DNA of 64,000 nt, taken from the NCBI GenBank assembly GCA_963840095.1, contig CAWIXN010000005.1:992001-1056000 (forward strand), read 5' to 3'. A program made the position numbers and the translations under genes. This DNA is from DATBGO01 sp963840095. GTDB taxonomy: Bacteria; Actinomycetota; Actinomycetes; Streptosporangiales; Streptosporangiaceae. Positions 33,310-41,751 of the stretch are shown here, in pieces. Below the pieces are notes generated by a model. That model was not told where the DNA came from. It saw only the letters and a program-made list of their open reading frames with translations, and did no database searches. The first letter of the stretch is position 1. Every line of letters starts with the position of its first letter.

Positions 33310-34170
33310 TTATCCCGCCAAGTCGGTCCAGATGGCGAGGCAAGTTTTGGTTTGGTCGTTCAGGTACCAATGCGATCCGTTGACGGCGCCATTAGCCGGG
33401 GCGAGATAACCGTTCCAGTGATTATCATGGAACCACGCTGTGCCAGAAGGGCATCCGCTGGTCCCCCACGTCATCTGGGTACCCCATCCTGCGCTCTGAC
33501 CTGGGAGTGCGCAACCATCCAGGCTCGTGTCAGCGTAACCTGAGTTGTTATACGCGTCTCCGATACACTCTCCGTTCCATGAGCTGCTGCCGGTGTACAT
33601 GATTTCGGCGGTACCGTTCTGGTCGCCATTTTCGTCGATTACCATAAAGTGCTGATTAGTATCACCAGTCTCATCGCCGCCTGTATAAACATTCACCCAC
33701 GGGCCGCCGCCCCATGCATTCAGGCAGTCGCTGCCGAAATTGGGACCGCAGAATTGTATGCTGAGTAGAGAGGGACCCACAGCAAGAAGACAGGCGAATG
33801 TCATAGTAATGGGATCTATTTTGGCCGCCGTGAGGAAACCGCCGCAGACGGCCAGTTGAATGCTTATTGAGACGTGGGGGGCGGCACCTGGAATACTTGT
33901 TGCCCCCGCCTGGCAGCCGGCAGTTACTAGAGCGCCGACTGTATATCCGGCTTTCTCGACCTTCGTTGTGCAATCCCCGGCGGCAAGTGGGCGGGCGGCG
34001 TCGCGTGGGTGGGCGTGCGGCGGTGTACTGTGCGTGGCGGCGGACGCCACGGCCGGGCTGGCGAGCGCAGCCGGTGCCGCTGCCAGTGCCGGGATTCCCC
34101 AGGCGGTGACCATGACCAGCGCGACCACGGCACAAATACGGCGGACGGTGACCCTGTAGTTTCGTCTCAT
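33310..34170 (-). CDS. Secreted cysteine-rich protein, function unknown
   Basis: 286 residues. Signal peptide: MRRNYRVTVRRICAVVALVM with an Ala-rich end near 38-45. The mature part has at least eight cysteines. Gly/Asn/Asp-rich C-terminal half: FCGPNFGSDCLNAWGGGPW, SWNGECIGDAYNN, GWGTQMTWGTSGCPSG and WFHDNHWNGYL. This looks like a small extracellular beta-rich domain seen in other actinomycete secreted proteins; no catalytic motif. The base composition is less GC-rich than the surroundings (for example tactagagcgccgactgtatatccgg), consistent with acquisition in the tRNA-Arg island. Confidence 0.75.
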   Translation of the reverse strand: MRRNYRVTVRRICAVVALVMVTAWGIPALAAAPAALASPAVASAATHSTPPHAHPRDAARPLAAGDCTTKVEKAGYTVGALVTAGCQAGATSIPGAAPHVSISIQLAVCGGFLTAAKIDPITMTFACLLAVGPSLLSIQFCGPNFGSDCLNAWGGGPWVNVYTGGDETGDTNQHFMVIDENGDQNGTAEIMYTGSSSWNGECIGDAYNNSGYADTSLDGCALPGQSAGWGTQMTWGTSGCPSGTAWFHDNHWNGYLAPANGAVNGSHWYLNDQTKTCLAIWTDLAG

Positions 34171-34717
34171 CTTTACGCCTCCTTACGTCAGCGCCGAAAC
34201 GCGGCACGAACTGAGCCAATACCGGTGGCCTGCCGCAGCCGGGCGCGGCTGGCCGTCCCTGCGGACCTCCATATAGCAGGGGTGAGACACGCATGCACCT
34301 TTGTCTTATCACGGGGTTCCCCTCGATGAAAGGAAGTCTGACCGGCAATCTGACCGGCAGTTTTGACTGCCGTTTCGAATCCCTTCATTGCTCCGACTGA
34401 TCCCGGGTCTCTGTTCGATTTATAGTGACTAACCAGGTGACGACGCAGTGCACGGCGAGATCAGCCCAGACATCCACGCTGGCACGGCTGCTGTGCCGGG
34501 ACTTCACGAAGGCGATCTCCGTGGCATGGGCCCCGGCCAGCGACCAGAAGACAGTGCGGGCGGTCACGAGGGTCAAATGCCTGGCGCGACCGCAGGCGAC
34601 GTGCGCATAGCGTGCCCGACCGGATAGTCCGCCAGGGCGCAACTCCCAGTCACTCACGGATAAGCTGTCATCCGGCCTGACCTGGGCTCCAGCACGTCAC
34701 GGCGATCATTAAGGAAA
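34171..34717. other. Non-coding or unassigned stretch inside the island
   Basis: About 550 bases with lower GC. Two opposing short frames (34385-34657 minus, 34425-34610 plus) have no family features; neither is supported. Promoter of the secreted protein should be at the left end. Confidence 0.35.
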
Positions 34718-34762
34718 CCTGATAAGGAAGAGGCCAGAGATTCAAGTCCTCTCAGGCCCACC
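34718..34762 (+). tRNA. tRNA-Ile(GAT) 3'-half fragment (attachment-site relic)
   Basis: Reads cctgataaggaagaggccag then agattcaagtcctctcaggc and ccaccc. Anticodon loop CTGATAA (GAT, Ile), variable loop, T-arm (one broken pair) and 3' acceptor strand are present; the 5' half is missing. The antisense reading WVGLRGLESLASSLSG is the well-known spurious translation of this tRNA. Two direct copies of gtgcagcca (34794-34802, 34806-34814) nearby could be integrase arm sites. Confidence 0.75.
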
Positions 34763-35165
34763 CAGCTCACCGTCTCGAAGCCCGGCCCCGTGCGTGCAGC
34801 CATGAGTGCAGCCAAGGGATCAGACAGGGCCGGACGACGGAACACTGTCACAGACCGAGCGGGCAGGCGGGAGCCAGGGTCACCAGGGCATCCCGCGAAC
34901 CTGTAAACGGCAGGTCGGCTTCCCCTGCCGGTCACCATGATCCGGAACATGCACGGAACGATCACGGCTCCGAACGTCGGCAGGGACGGCATACTGCCAG
35001 GTCAACCGCCCAAATTCGCCTGGCTACTACGGCGGCCCCCGGAGCGGTATGCGTGCCCGCTACGTGCCCGATCGGATCGGCAACCTGGGTAAGTCACGGC
35101 CAACCACTGGCGGGCACTAAGTACCCCTCACCAGCAAAGCGCTGATCAGCGGGCAGGCCGAGACC
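34763..35165. other. Unassigned stretch between two tRNA fragments
   Basis: About 400 bases. No gene recognised; frames that overlap the tRNA pieces are artefacts. The pair of gtgcagcca repeats is at its left end. Confidence 0.35.
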
Positions 35166-35212
35166 GCCTTCTAAGCAGCCGGTCGCAGGTTCGACTCCTG
35201 CCAGGCGCGCCA
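35166..35212 (+). tRNA. tRNA-Arg 3'-half fragment, first (attachment-site relic)
   Basis: 47 bases identical to the 3' part of the tRNA-Arg at 32153 from gccttctaagcagccgg through the acceptor end and CCA, except one G to C change in the T loop (ttcgact for ttcgagt). No 5' half. The downstream flank differs from repeat copies A and B. Confidence 0.9.
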
Positions 35213-35357
35213 GCTCACCAGCGGTTTTGCAGGGGGGAAGTGATCCAGCCCCGTGGCTAACGCGAGACCAAAGCCAAGGCAGCCGCTCACGTCCGGCCGC
35301 GAAGCGCACGCCGGGACAGGGCGTCCTAGCTGCGGAGACACGTCCCAGGCCGGTTCG

Positions 35358-35687
35358 TCATCGCCAGCTACAGCGCTCACGCAGCAGATAACTGGATAAC
35401 TTCCTGCAGTGCAGCGCGCCCGTCCCCGCCCCCCGGTAACACCGGGCAAAGATCATCCGGCAGGGCCTGGCGCGTCCCACGCCCGGGCCCGCGGAGGCCA
35501 GGGCGGCATCGCAGCCGCCCCGCCAGCGCCGCGACCACTGATACGCCGACTTGGTACTGACCCGCAGGTCGCGGGCCACCCGCACCGGACCAACGCCCTG
35601 ATCGAACATCCGCCCAGCCTGGAACCGCACAGCCTCACGCTGGGCCCGCCCCGCAGCAGACAGGCCGCCACCATCCGGGTATCTCAT
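35358..35687 (-). pseudogene. IS630-type transposase, N-terminal fragment
   Basis: From ATG 35687: MRYPDGGGLSAAGRAQREAV, then MFDQGVGPVRVARDLRVSTK and SAYQWSRRWRGGCDAALAS, the helix-turn-helix of IS630-family transposases. After about 75 residues the family match stops (GPGVGRARPC), and the DDE domain is absent. So only a 5' fragment of an insertion sequence remains. It sits within the tRNA-Arg island. Confidence 0.8.
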
Positions 35688-35764
35688 GCCCACCGGGGAT
35701 AGACCCTCCGCGAGCCGGAATCACGTAGGCGCGCCGCGCACGGCTCAGGCCAGACCCTGACCTT

Positions 35765-36478
35765 TCAACCTCTGTATCGGTAGAATTTCTGGAGTATTGC
35801 CCTGGAATGTTCACGAACGGTCGGAGCCAAATCATCCTGCGCATCTTCCAGTAGTGGCTGCGCCCGGTCCGGTCGACAAGACCAGACTGTGTGAGCGCAA
35901 GCGATGCGGATGTGATCTTTCTCGTTGGTTCTTGCGTCGTGCTCGATCTCCCTGATTGTCTCATCGGACAGGAGCTCGATGAAGAAGCTCGCCACGACCG
36001 AGCGATTAGCCGCTACTCCCTGCAGCGGCGACGGCGGCGAGTAGCTATCAGCGAGCACTATCCCTAGGCTTTCCTGCAGAGAGGCCTTCACTCGCTCTCC
36101 TTGGGCGTAGGTCAAGCCGCTTTCGGTATACTCGCCTAGCTCGATTACCCGCTCGTCTTTCGCGTCGAAAGGAAGAGTGCTTGACGAGTCGGCAATCGAG
36201 ATCAGGGGCCGTGCGAAGGAATGCACGATGCCGAGTTCATAAAACACGTTGGGATTGCGTCCGGTTAGATCGGCAATCACCACGCGCGCGCTTAGAAGCG
36301 CCAAAAGCATTTTTGGTGTAATAGCACCGGGGCTGAGGTCTTGGTCGGCACGATACGGTTCTAGCCCTGCAGCCCTAACAGCGGGCACGACTACATAGTT
36401 ATATATTTCGTCTGCACGCTTGCGTTCAGGCGAATCCTTTGCACCGACTTGCATGACAACGAACGCTTGCTCGACCAA
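35765..36478 (-). CDS. TIR/nucleoside-deoxyribosyltransferase-like protein
   Basis: 237 residues from TTG 36478 behind GGGGGAAGA. Flavodoxin-like core: AFVVMQVG, RADEIYNYVVVPAVRAAGL, YRADQDLSPGAITPKML, and the signature VVIADLTGRNPNVFYELGI (66-84) with Asp70 and Glu81, where related TIR and deoxyribosyltransferase enzymes place catalytic acids. The C-terminal 100 residues are helical and unassigned. Proteins of this type often occur in defence islands and may cleave NAD or nucleotides (inference). Lower GC than neighbours, stands alone, and lies between tRNA-Arg fragments: transferred cargo. Confidence 0.8.
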   Translation of the reverse strand: MVEQAFVVMQVGAKDSPERKRADEIYNYVVVPAVRAAGLEPYRADQDLSPGAITPKMLLALLSARVVIADLTGRNPNVFYELGIVHSFARPLISIADSSSTLPFDAKDERVIELGEYTESGLTYAQGERVKASLQESLGIVLADSYSPPSPLQGVAANRSVVASFFIELLSDETIREIEHDARTNEKDHIRIACAHTVWSCRPDRAQPLLEDAQDDLAPTVREHSRAILQKFYRYRG

Positions 36479-37013
36479 TCTTCCCCCAAATCCGAAGATA
36501 AAGTGAATAAAGCGAGTGCATGTCGGGTCGCGGTGAAAAAGTCCATGGCTGCTGCTGGGACCCTTGCCTGGCCACCGTTACTCCGACTGCTCAGATTCAT
36601 GCTGTCGGTCACCTGCCGCTTGAACGCAGGGACCACTCTCAAGGAAGAGTGTGTCACTTCCCCGCTTGCTTCGCCAACGTCCACTCCTGGCCATCCCTCC
36701 CAGTAGGCGCTGACCTGAGCCGGGCAAGATCACGCGCAAGGGTGGCCGAAGGCCATCACGTGTGACGCGACGGCACCCTTGTGGGTGATCTTTCCCGGCT
36801 TCACGGACGACACGGACTGTCAGACTCCGACTGATCGTTGCCCCGCTAGCGGTTGCATCGCCGCGCGGTACACTCAGTTAGGTGCGAGCGGGAGTGGACT
36901 GTGGTCAGAAGCCAGGTCATCTCACACCCGTGGCGTGAGCAGATAACTTGGGCTATGACGCTCGGCGGTGACGTGGGTTTTCGCTGGTGGCTACAGCGCT
37001 CAGGCCTGGATAG
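36479..37013. other. Non-coding stretch upstream of the TIR-like gene
   Basis: 535 bases, lower GC. The right part (gttgcatcgccgcgcggtacactcagttaggtg) looks promoter-like. No gene supported; short frames on both strands are not family-like. Confidence 0.4.
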
Positions 37014-37502
37014 CTTCTAAGCAGCCGGTCGCAGGTTCGAGTCCTGCCAGGCGCGCCAGCCAAAACCCCAGCTCACACGGCATATCGGGGTCACTCCGCG
37101 ACCATCTCATGAAGCCGTCCGCTTGCCGCGTGCCCGCTGCGCGCCCGATGGCTTCCGCAACGCAGACCACCGCGCCGGACTGGACAACACAGAACAGCGG
37201 ACCAGACCGGACAGCGTGGACGCGGTCACTGGCCTGCGTTGCCGAATTGAGCCGTACTTAGATCAAGGCGGCACGTCCGGCGCTCCCCGCGCCGGGCTCT
37301 GCCTTGGGAGGCCCGCCCAGCGTGCCCGCGCCGTCCCACCAAGAGCAGCACTGACCAATAGCCATGACCAGCAGGGCAGGAGCGTCCGCCCTCGCTCTCG
37401 ATTGCCCGGCTCGTGGCTGCCGCGTCTAGGGCGGGCCTGCGGGCCGTCGCACGCGATCGGCTACGCCGACCCTGGACACAGCAGCCACTCACCTGGTTCG
37501 CG
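37014..37502. repeat. Long direct repeat, copy B, beginning with a tRNA-Arg 3'-half fragment
   Basis: 37014-37058 repeats the tRNA-Arg 3' half (cttctaagcagccggtcgca onward, with CCA) perfectly; the identity continues with the 3' flank (gccagccaaaaccccagctc) to about 37502. Copy B has a 10-base insertion and a few substitutions compared with copy A. It marks the right boundary of a 4.8-kb segment that starts at tRNA-Arg. Confidence 0.88.
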
Positions 37503-37595
37503 CCTACGTGGAGGACGGGGATCCCTGATCCCTGAACCGCTTCTCGCCTGGTTGGTCATGGCCCCTGCACCAACGTGCCTCGAAGATGTAGTTGT

Positions 37596-38312
37596 CTACT
37601 CGATTCCAGCGGCGGTGCCGGGACACGTTTTGTCGCGCGTCAGCAAGATGACGCTGCTCACCAGGACGAAGATCAGGAACAGCACGGACGCGATGAGGTC
37701 GAGAACGAGCCCGAACGAGGCGATGACGCCGCCGAGGCCGAAGCCCTGGAGGAAGAACAGGATCCCGGCGAGGATCGAAACCCACCCAAGCCAGCGCGGC
37801 AGGACGCCGCTGCCGATCACGAGCACGCCTGCCGCGAAGGCAAAGAGGCTGCCGAACACGTCCCCGACGCTGTCCAGGGCGTAGGTCAGCAGGTACAGCG
37901 CGTAGGACACGCCCTGATCGTGGTGGAACCCGAACGACGCGAGCTTCGCGCCGAGCAAGCCGAAGATACCGATGTCGCTGACGGCATGCAGGGCAATAAA
38001 GAGCGCTCCGCCAGTTAGCACCAGGGAGCCAAGGAACCGCGGCCGATCGGTGTCCCGGCGCAGCAGGTCGTGCAGCTTGGCCAGGTAGATCAGGAACATG
38101 GCGGCATAGACGACGGATAGGTATGTGACCACCAGCAGCCGCCCGCGGTGGTTGTAAAGCGTGTTCGCGATCTTCGCCGCCGAGGCGTTCTGGCTCAAGT
38201 TGCCGCCGAGCAGCTCGACCACGATCACCGCCACCAGCGCTATGACGTAAAGGATGCCCGCCGCCCAGGCATACCGCTCCCACGCGCTAGAGGTCCGCGT
38301 CGCTGCCACCAT
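37596..38312 (-). CDS. Six-helix membrane protein (DUF4386-like)
   Basis: About 238 residues from ATG 38312, with GGGGGAAGA 6 bases upstream; an ATG at 38327 lies directly after another purine run and is less likely. Segments: WAAGILYVIALVAVIVVELL, RLLVVTYLSVVYAAMFLIYL, FLGSLVLTGGALFIALHAV, YALYLLTYALDSVGDVFGSL, LGWVSILAGILFFLQGFG and LDLIASVLFLIFVLVSSVIL. No transport or catalytic motif. Layout resembles DUF4386-type proteins. Lies in the smaller second island segment (37.5-39.5 kb). Confidence 0.75.
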   Translation of the reverse strand: MVAATRTSSAWERYAWAAGILYVIALVAVIVVELLGGNLSQNASAAKIANTLYNHRGRLLVVTYLSVVYAAMFLIYLAKLHDLLRRDTDRPRFLGSLVLTGGALFIALHAVSDIGIFGLLGAKLASFGFHHDQGVSYALYLLTYALDSVGDVFGSLFAFAAGVLVIGSGVLPRWLGWVSILAGILFFLQGFGLGGVIASFGLVLDLIASVLFLIFVLVSSVILLTRDKTCPGTAAGIE

Positions 38313-38352
38313 GCCATCTTCCCCCATCCTCCCATTGCGGGCCGTTACAACT

Positions 38353-38518
38353 CGGCGTTCACCAGAGACCTACGTCCATGCGAGCGGCGAAGACCTGCAA
38401 CGGGGCCAGGTGGCGCTCGCCGTTTGACATCACCCCGGCGCTGGCCGGCCGCGAGGTGCTCACCCTCGACGTCGGTGACCGCAGCAAGCTGTTGCAGATC
38501 GTATCCCCGGTCCTGTAG
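38353..38518 (+). pseudogene. Frameshifted C-terminal gene relic, family unknown
   Basis: SPETYVHASGEDLQRGQVAL in one frame appears to continue as DITPALAGREVLTLDVGDRS and KLLQIVSPVL then TAG at 38516-38518 in another. The second frame alone can start at ATG 38378 as a 46-residue ORF. The regular hydrophobic pattern suggests the end of a former gene. Low certainty. Confidence 0.35.
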
Positions 38519-38579
38519 GACTGGGCAGAACTAGACGAAATAGCCATCGCAAGGATGGCTGGCGGATCGGGGAGGCTCT

Positions 38580-39050
38580 ATGGGTAAGCGGCTCGGCGCG
38601 CTCGGTGCAGTCATTGCAGTGCTGGCACTGGCAGTTGGTATAGCTCTTCCCGCCTTAGGTTCAACTGGTCACGCCGCTCGGCATCAGACCATCCGCGTGA
38701 CCGCCGTCGACACGGAGCTGAAGGTACTTGATCTTGGCGGCCCGGGGTTCGCCCTTGGTAACGAGTTCGTGTTCTCCCAAAGGCTGCTGCAGGGCGCAAA
38801 CGAGGTTGGGCACGCGGGTGCGGTGTGCACGGAGGTGTCCGTGGCGCGCCAGGAGGCGCAGTGCATCGCTACCTACTCGTTCGCCGGCGGGCAGATCACC
38901 GGCCAGGCGCTGGTTAACTTTAGCTCAACGGCGCCGTATGTCGGGTCCATCACCGGCGGCACCGGCAGGTATGAGGGTGTGAAGGGTGAGCTACACGTCC
39001 AGAATGTCTCGTCATCCGAGGGGATACTGACCTTCCACCTGGAGCACTGA
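38580..39050 (+). CDS. Secreted allene-oxide-cyclase/dirigent-like barrel protein
   Basis: 156 residues. Signal peptide at 1-28 (MGKRLGALGAVIAVLALAVG). Mature domain has the AOC-barrel pattern: DLGGPGFALGNEFVFSQRLL, AQCIATYSFAGGQITGQALV, SSTAPYVGSITGGTGRYEGV and KGELHVQNVSSSEGILTFHL. The GTGxYxGxxG element is typical of dirigent/AOC barrels. One cysteine pair (VCTE, QCIA). GGGGAGG lies 5 bases before the ATG. Role outside the cell unknown. Confidence 0.8.
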   Translation: MGKRLGALGAVIAVLALAVGIALPALGSTGHAARHQTIRVTAVDTELKVLDLGGPGFALGNEFVFSQRLLQGANEVGHAGAVCTEVSVARQEAQCIATYSFAGGQITGQALVNFSSTAPYVGSITGGTGRYEGVKGELHVQNVSSSEGILTFHLEH

Positions 39051-39372
39051 CAGGCCCGTTCACCTTCCCCGCCTCCTCGTAGGCCCGGCGACCCTGGCGA
39101 GCGGCGGCCGGGGGTTCGGCGCGGCCGATCGCATGCGACGCCCGAAAGGGCGACCTAAACACGACGGCCGGAGCGGGATAATGACGAAACAACAGCGGCG
39201 ATGGGAAGCGCCCAGACGCCCTAGCCGCAGGTAGAAGCTATGCCCAGGACAGGCCGCCGACTCACTGTAAAAACCGTCGGCATATCCCACTTCACGTTTC
39301 AGCCGGATCCAGGTTCACGTTTGAGCCTGGCGCTGCCGCGCGGCTGTCGGAGGCCAGGGCCAGGGCAGGTGC

Positions 39373-39400
39373 GCCGGACGTCTCCGCGGAGACGTCCGGC
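39373..39400. promoter_or_regulatory. Perfect 28-bp palindrome
   Basis: gccggacgtctccg followed by cggagacgtccggc is a perfect dyad with no spacer. It lies 320 bases after the AOC-like gene and 100 bases before repeat copy C. Either a protein-binding site or a cruciform-forming terminator. Confidence 0.7.
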
Positions 39401-39505
39401 CCAATTGCGTTCGGGATCTCCGGCGCGTGGGCTGGCCGCGCTTAACCTGTGGGCCGGACCGAAACAGGGCCGCATCCGCGCAGGTCAAAGCCAAACATGA
39501 AGACC

Positions 39506-39610
39506 TCGCCAGCCAAAACCCAGCTCACACGCCATATCGGGCCCACTCCGCGACCATCTCATGAAGCCGTCCACTTTGCCGCGTGCCGCTGCGTCTCCGA
39601 TGCCTTCCGA
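39506..39610. repeat. Degenerate direct repeat, copy C
   Basis: cgccagccaaaacccagctc onward matches the flank of tRNA-Arg (32226-32315) and copy B (37055-37150) at about 85-90 percent by eye, but the tRNA fragment itself is missing. It may be the original chromosomal sequence beyond the tRNA or a third element end. Confidence 0.75.
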
Positions 39611-39689
39611 GGACGGGAGCAGAGCAGGACCAGGCCTGGCGGAACTTCCGCGGCCGAGCTGTCATCCTCAAACGCTGCCGTCCGCCCGA

Positions 39690-39770
39690 AACACGCTCGT
39701 AGAACGACCTTGCGGCGGGCAGGTCCTCCACGAACAGCGTGATCGCGCCAACGCTTTCAAGGCCTCGCTC
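39690..39770 (-). pseudogene. VOC (glyoxalase-like) protein, N-terminal relic
   Basis: Reads RGLESVGAITLFVEDLPAAR then SFYERV, the first strand and helix of a VOC-superfamily domain, and then loses similarity. About 27 residues survive. Confidence 0.65.
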
Positions 39771-39920
39771 ACTTTGCCACTTCCTTCCGTTGGCCTGCTG
39801 TGGGGGCTGGCTCCCGGCGAGTAGGTGGTCAAGCAGCCGGATCTGCCCTTCCGTCCGGCCTCGGCTGGCCCGGTCGGCCCGGGCTAGCCAGGAAGCACGG
39901 AACGTTCGCTGCCTAGCCGC

Positions 39921-40703
39921 CTATCGTGCTTCCAGCACGGCCAGATCGCGGACCGCGAACCGGTAGTGCTCGATCTCCTCGTCCATCACCACGGCGATGC
40001 ACTCGGCCACGGCGCGCTCTTCCTCCGGGTAGCCGGGAGCGGGCGAGCGCTGGCAGCCTCGTCCGAGGCCGGAATTGGTCAGGCCGGCCAGGATGCGCCG
40101 CATCACGGCCATCCGGTCCGCGCGGGCGGCCAGGATCTCGGCGTAGCCGGGCCGCGCAGTCAGGTCGATGCCGAGCGCGGCCGCGTCCGCGGGCGGGTAC
40201 CAGCTTTGCGGCAGGCCGAGCGGGTGGCAGGGCATCGGCTCGTCCAGCACCGTGCGGCTCGCCCAGGCGTCGGTGATGAACACCAGATGGCGCAGCGTCT
40301 GCGCGAACGACCACTCGTCGTTCACCTGCTCGGTCAGCGCCGCCGCCGGCAGCCGCCCGGCCCGCCCGGCCGCCTCCGCCCACAGTCGCTCGATGGTGTC
40401 CCACATCGCGCGGAAGTCGTCGGCGTCCTGCACCTCGCGGAACTGCACCCGCTCCGGGTGCCGCCGGTCCAGTTCGGCGCTGACGAAGCCGGCCACGTCG
40501 ACGCCGTTGACGGTGACGTTGCTGAGGTAGCCGGAGATGCTGACGTCGACGAGCCAGCCGTCCCGGATCGTCACGCCGGTCAGGTCACAGTCGGTGAACC
40601 GGACGCCGCGCAGGTCCGCGACATCGAACCGGGCTGCCCGGAACTCGGTGCTGCCCCCGCCATCGCCAGCGCCGAACCGGTGCGGCCCGAACTGCGCGTC
40701 CAT
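39921..40703 (-). CDS. DinB-like domain protein with N-terminal pentapeptide-type segment
   Basis: About 260 residues from ATG 40703; GTG 40733 is an alternative and neither has a clear ribosome site. Residues about 20-65 (FRAARFDVADLRGVRFTDCD, then LTGVTIRDGWLVDVSISG) read as short pentapeptide-like beta turns. A DinB_2 four-helix domain follows (about 90-255) with SFAQTLRHLVFITDAWASRT (metal-ligand type His) and EEIEHYRFAVRDL. DinB-fold proteins are thiol-dependent, metal-binding enzymes such as mycothiol S-transferases (family knowledge). This fusion is known in actinomycetes. Stands alone. Confidence 0.82.
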   Translation of the reverse strand: MDAQFGPHRFGAGDGGGSTEFRAARFDVADLRGVRFTDCDLTGVTIRDGWLVDVSISGYLSNVTVNGVDVAGFVSAELDRRHPERVQFREVQDADDFRAMWDTIERLWAEAAGRAGRLPAAALTEQVNDEWSFAQTLRHLVFITDAWASRTVLDEPMPCHPLGLPQSWYPPADAAALGIDLTARPGYAEILAARADRMAVMRRILAGLTNSGLGRGCQRSPAPGYPEEERAVAECIAVVMDEEIEHYRFAVRDLAVLEAR

Positions 40704-40795
40704 CGCGCCATCGTGCCACTCATCGCCACCCACTACAACGTCGACTTCTCCGAGGTGGGATGGAAGCCGAAGGACACCGGGCTCTGGATACCTGC

Positions 40796-40826
40796 CGCTG
40801 GGCCACCCTTCGCAGGTGGCCCAGCG
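40796..40826 (-). terminator. Hairpin terminator of the secreted protein gene
   Basis: 12-bp perfect stem (cgctgggccacc / ggtggcccagcg) with a 7-base loop, 20 bases after the stop of the gene at 40846 and before the next minus-strand gene. Confidence 0.75.
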
Positions 40827-40845
40827 GCTCGGAGGATAATGACGG

Positions 40846-41751
40846 TCAGATCCTGACGGAGATCGGCTCCAGCGGTCCTGACGGAGCTGGGTTCGGCTGT
40901 GTCACTTTGAAGCCGCATTCCCCGAAGGCGCGGCCCCGGATCTGGTTCGGGGAACTTCCGGAGTCGCCGTACTGCACCGCCGGACTGTTGCCGAAACAGG
41001 CGATGTTGTGGCGGACGACGTTGGCCAGTACCTCATCCGCGTCGGGGTCGGCCATCGTGTTGTGGGCGTTGACGAGGTTCCCGCGCACATGGTTGCGCAG
41101 CGCCCCCATCCAGCAGGTCTGGAGCCCGGTGATGGTGAGGCTGCCGCCGATGGCGTTGTCCTCGGAGTCAAAGTACGGCGGGGACTGCAAGGCCGCCAAG
41201 ATCCCGCTGGTCGGGACGGCGCAGCTCAGGCCGCCGCCCCCGCCGAAATAGCTCAGGTTCCCGTTGATCGTGCTGGCATGGACGATGACGGTCAGCGCCT
41301 GCCACCCGACGACGTCACCGAAGACGTGGTTCTGGCCGGTCAGCGTGCCCCCGGTGGAGGCATTCGGATCGTCGGAGCAGGGAAAGAAGTTCGGTTCGCA
41401 GCCCATGCCCAAGACCGCGCCGGATCCCACGCGGACATTACCGAACACCGTCAGGCTGGACCTGCCCGTACCCGCCACGTCGTTGAGCGCGAACGTCGCG
41501 TTCAGCGCCGAGCCACGCGCGAGAATCAGGTCCCCTTTGATCACCGCCGCGCCGCCGTCGACGGCGCAGACGCCGGTGACGACGACATCGCCTCGGTATA
41601 CCCCGGCCAGCACGCCTGGTGACGCCACCGTGCCGGTACAGGTATTGGGCTGCCGATGGTGAGCCTCAGCGGCGCCCGCCGCACCTGCTCCCATCACGAC
41701 GGTTGCCAAAGCCAGCGACGTTATCGCTGCGAGCCGTAGCACCTTTCGCAT
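40846..41751 (-). CDS. Secreted beta-rich protein, function unknown
   Basis: 301 residues. Signal peptide at 1-28 (MRKVLRLAAITSLALATVVM then AGAAGAAEA). The mature part has repeating VxxxGxxxxxG-like strands (VIKGDLILARGSALNATFAL, LTVFGNVRVGSGAVLGMGC, HVFGDVVGWQALTVIV, INGNLSYFGGGGG, IGGSLTITGLQT), a bactofilin/right-handed beta-helix-like pattern. Several cysteines. GGGGGG 5 bases before the ATG. Monocistronic, with its own hairpin terminator at 40796-40826. Confidence 0.8.
   Translation of the reverse strand: MRKVLRLAAITSLALATVVMGAGAAGAAEAHHRQPNTCTGTVASPGVLAGVYRGDVVVTGVCAVDGGAAVIKGDLILARGSALNATFALNDVAGTGRSSLTVFGNVRVGSGAVLGMGCEPNFFPCSDDPNASTGGTLTGQNHVFGDVVGWQALTVIVHASTINGNLSYFGGGGGLSCAVPTSGILAALQSPPYFDSEDNAIGGSLTITGLQTCWMGALRNHVRGNLVNAHNTMADPDADEVLANVVRHNIACFGNSPAVQYGDSGSSPNQIRGRAFGECGFKVTQPNPAPSGPLEPISVRI

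Noticed and set aside
34654..34992. Minus-strand ORF reading WVGLRGLESLASSLSG
   Set aside because: Complement of the tRNA-Ile 3' fragment; a known type of spurious protein, not an integrase.
32153..37058. An integrase gene expected next to the tRNA attachment sites
   Set aside because: No frame with tyrosine-recombinase (R..HxxR..Y) or serine-recombinase motifs was found; elements are remnants or rely on a distant integrase.
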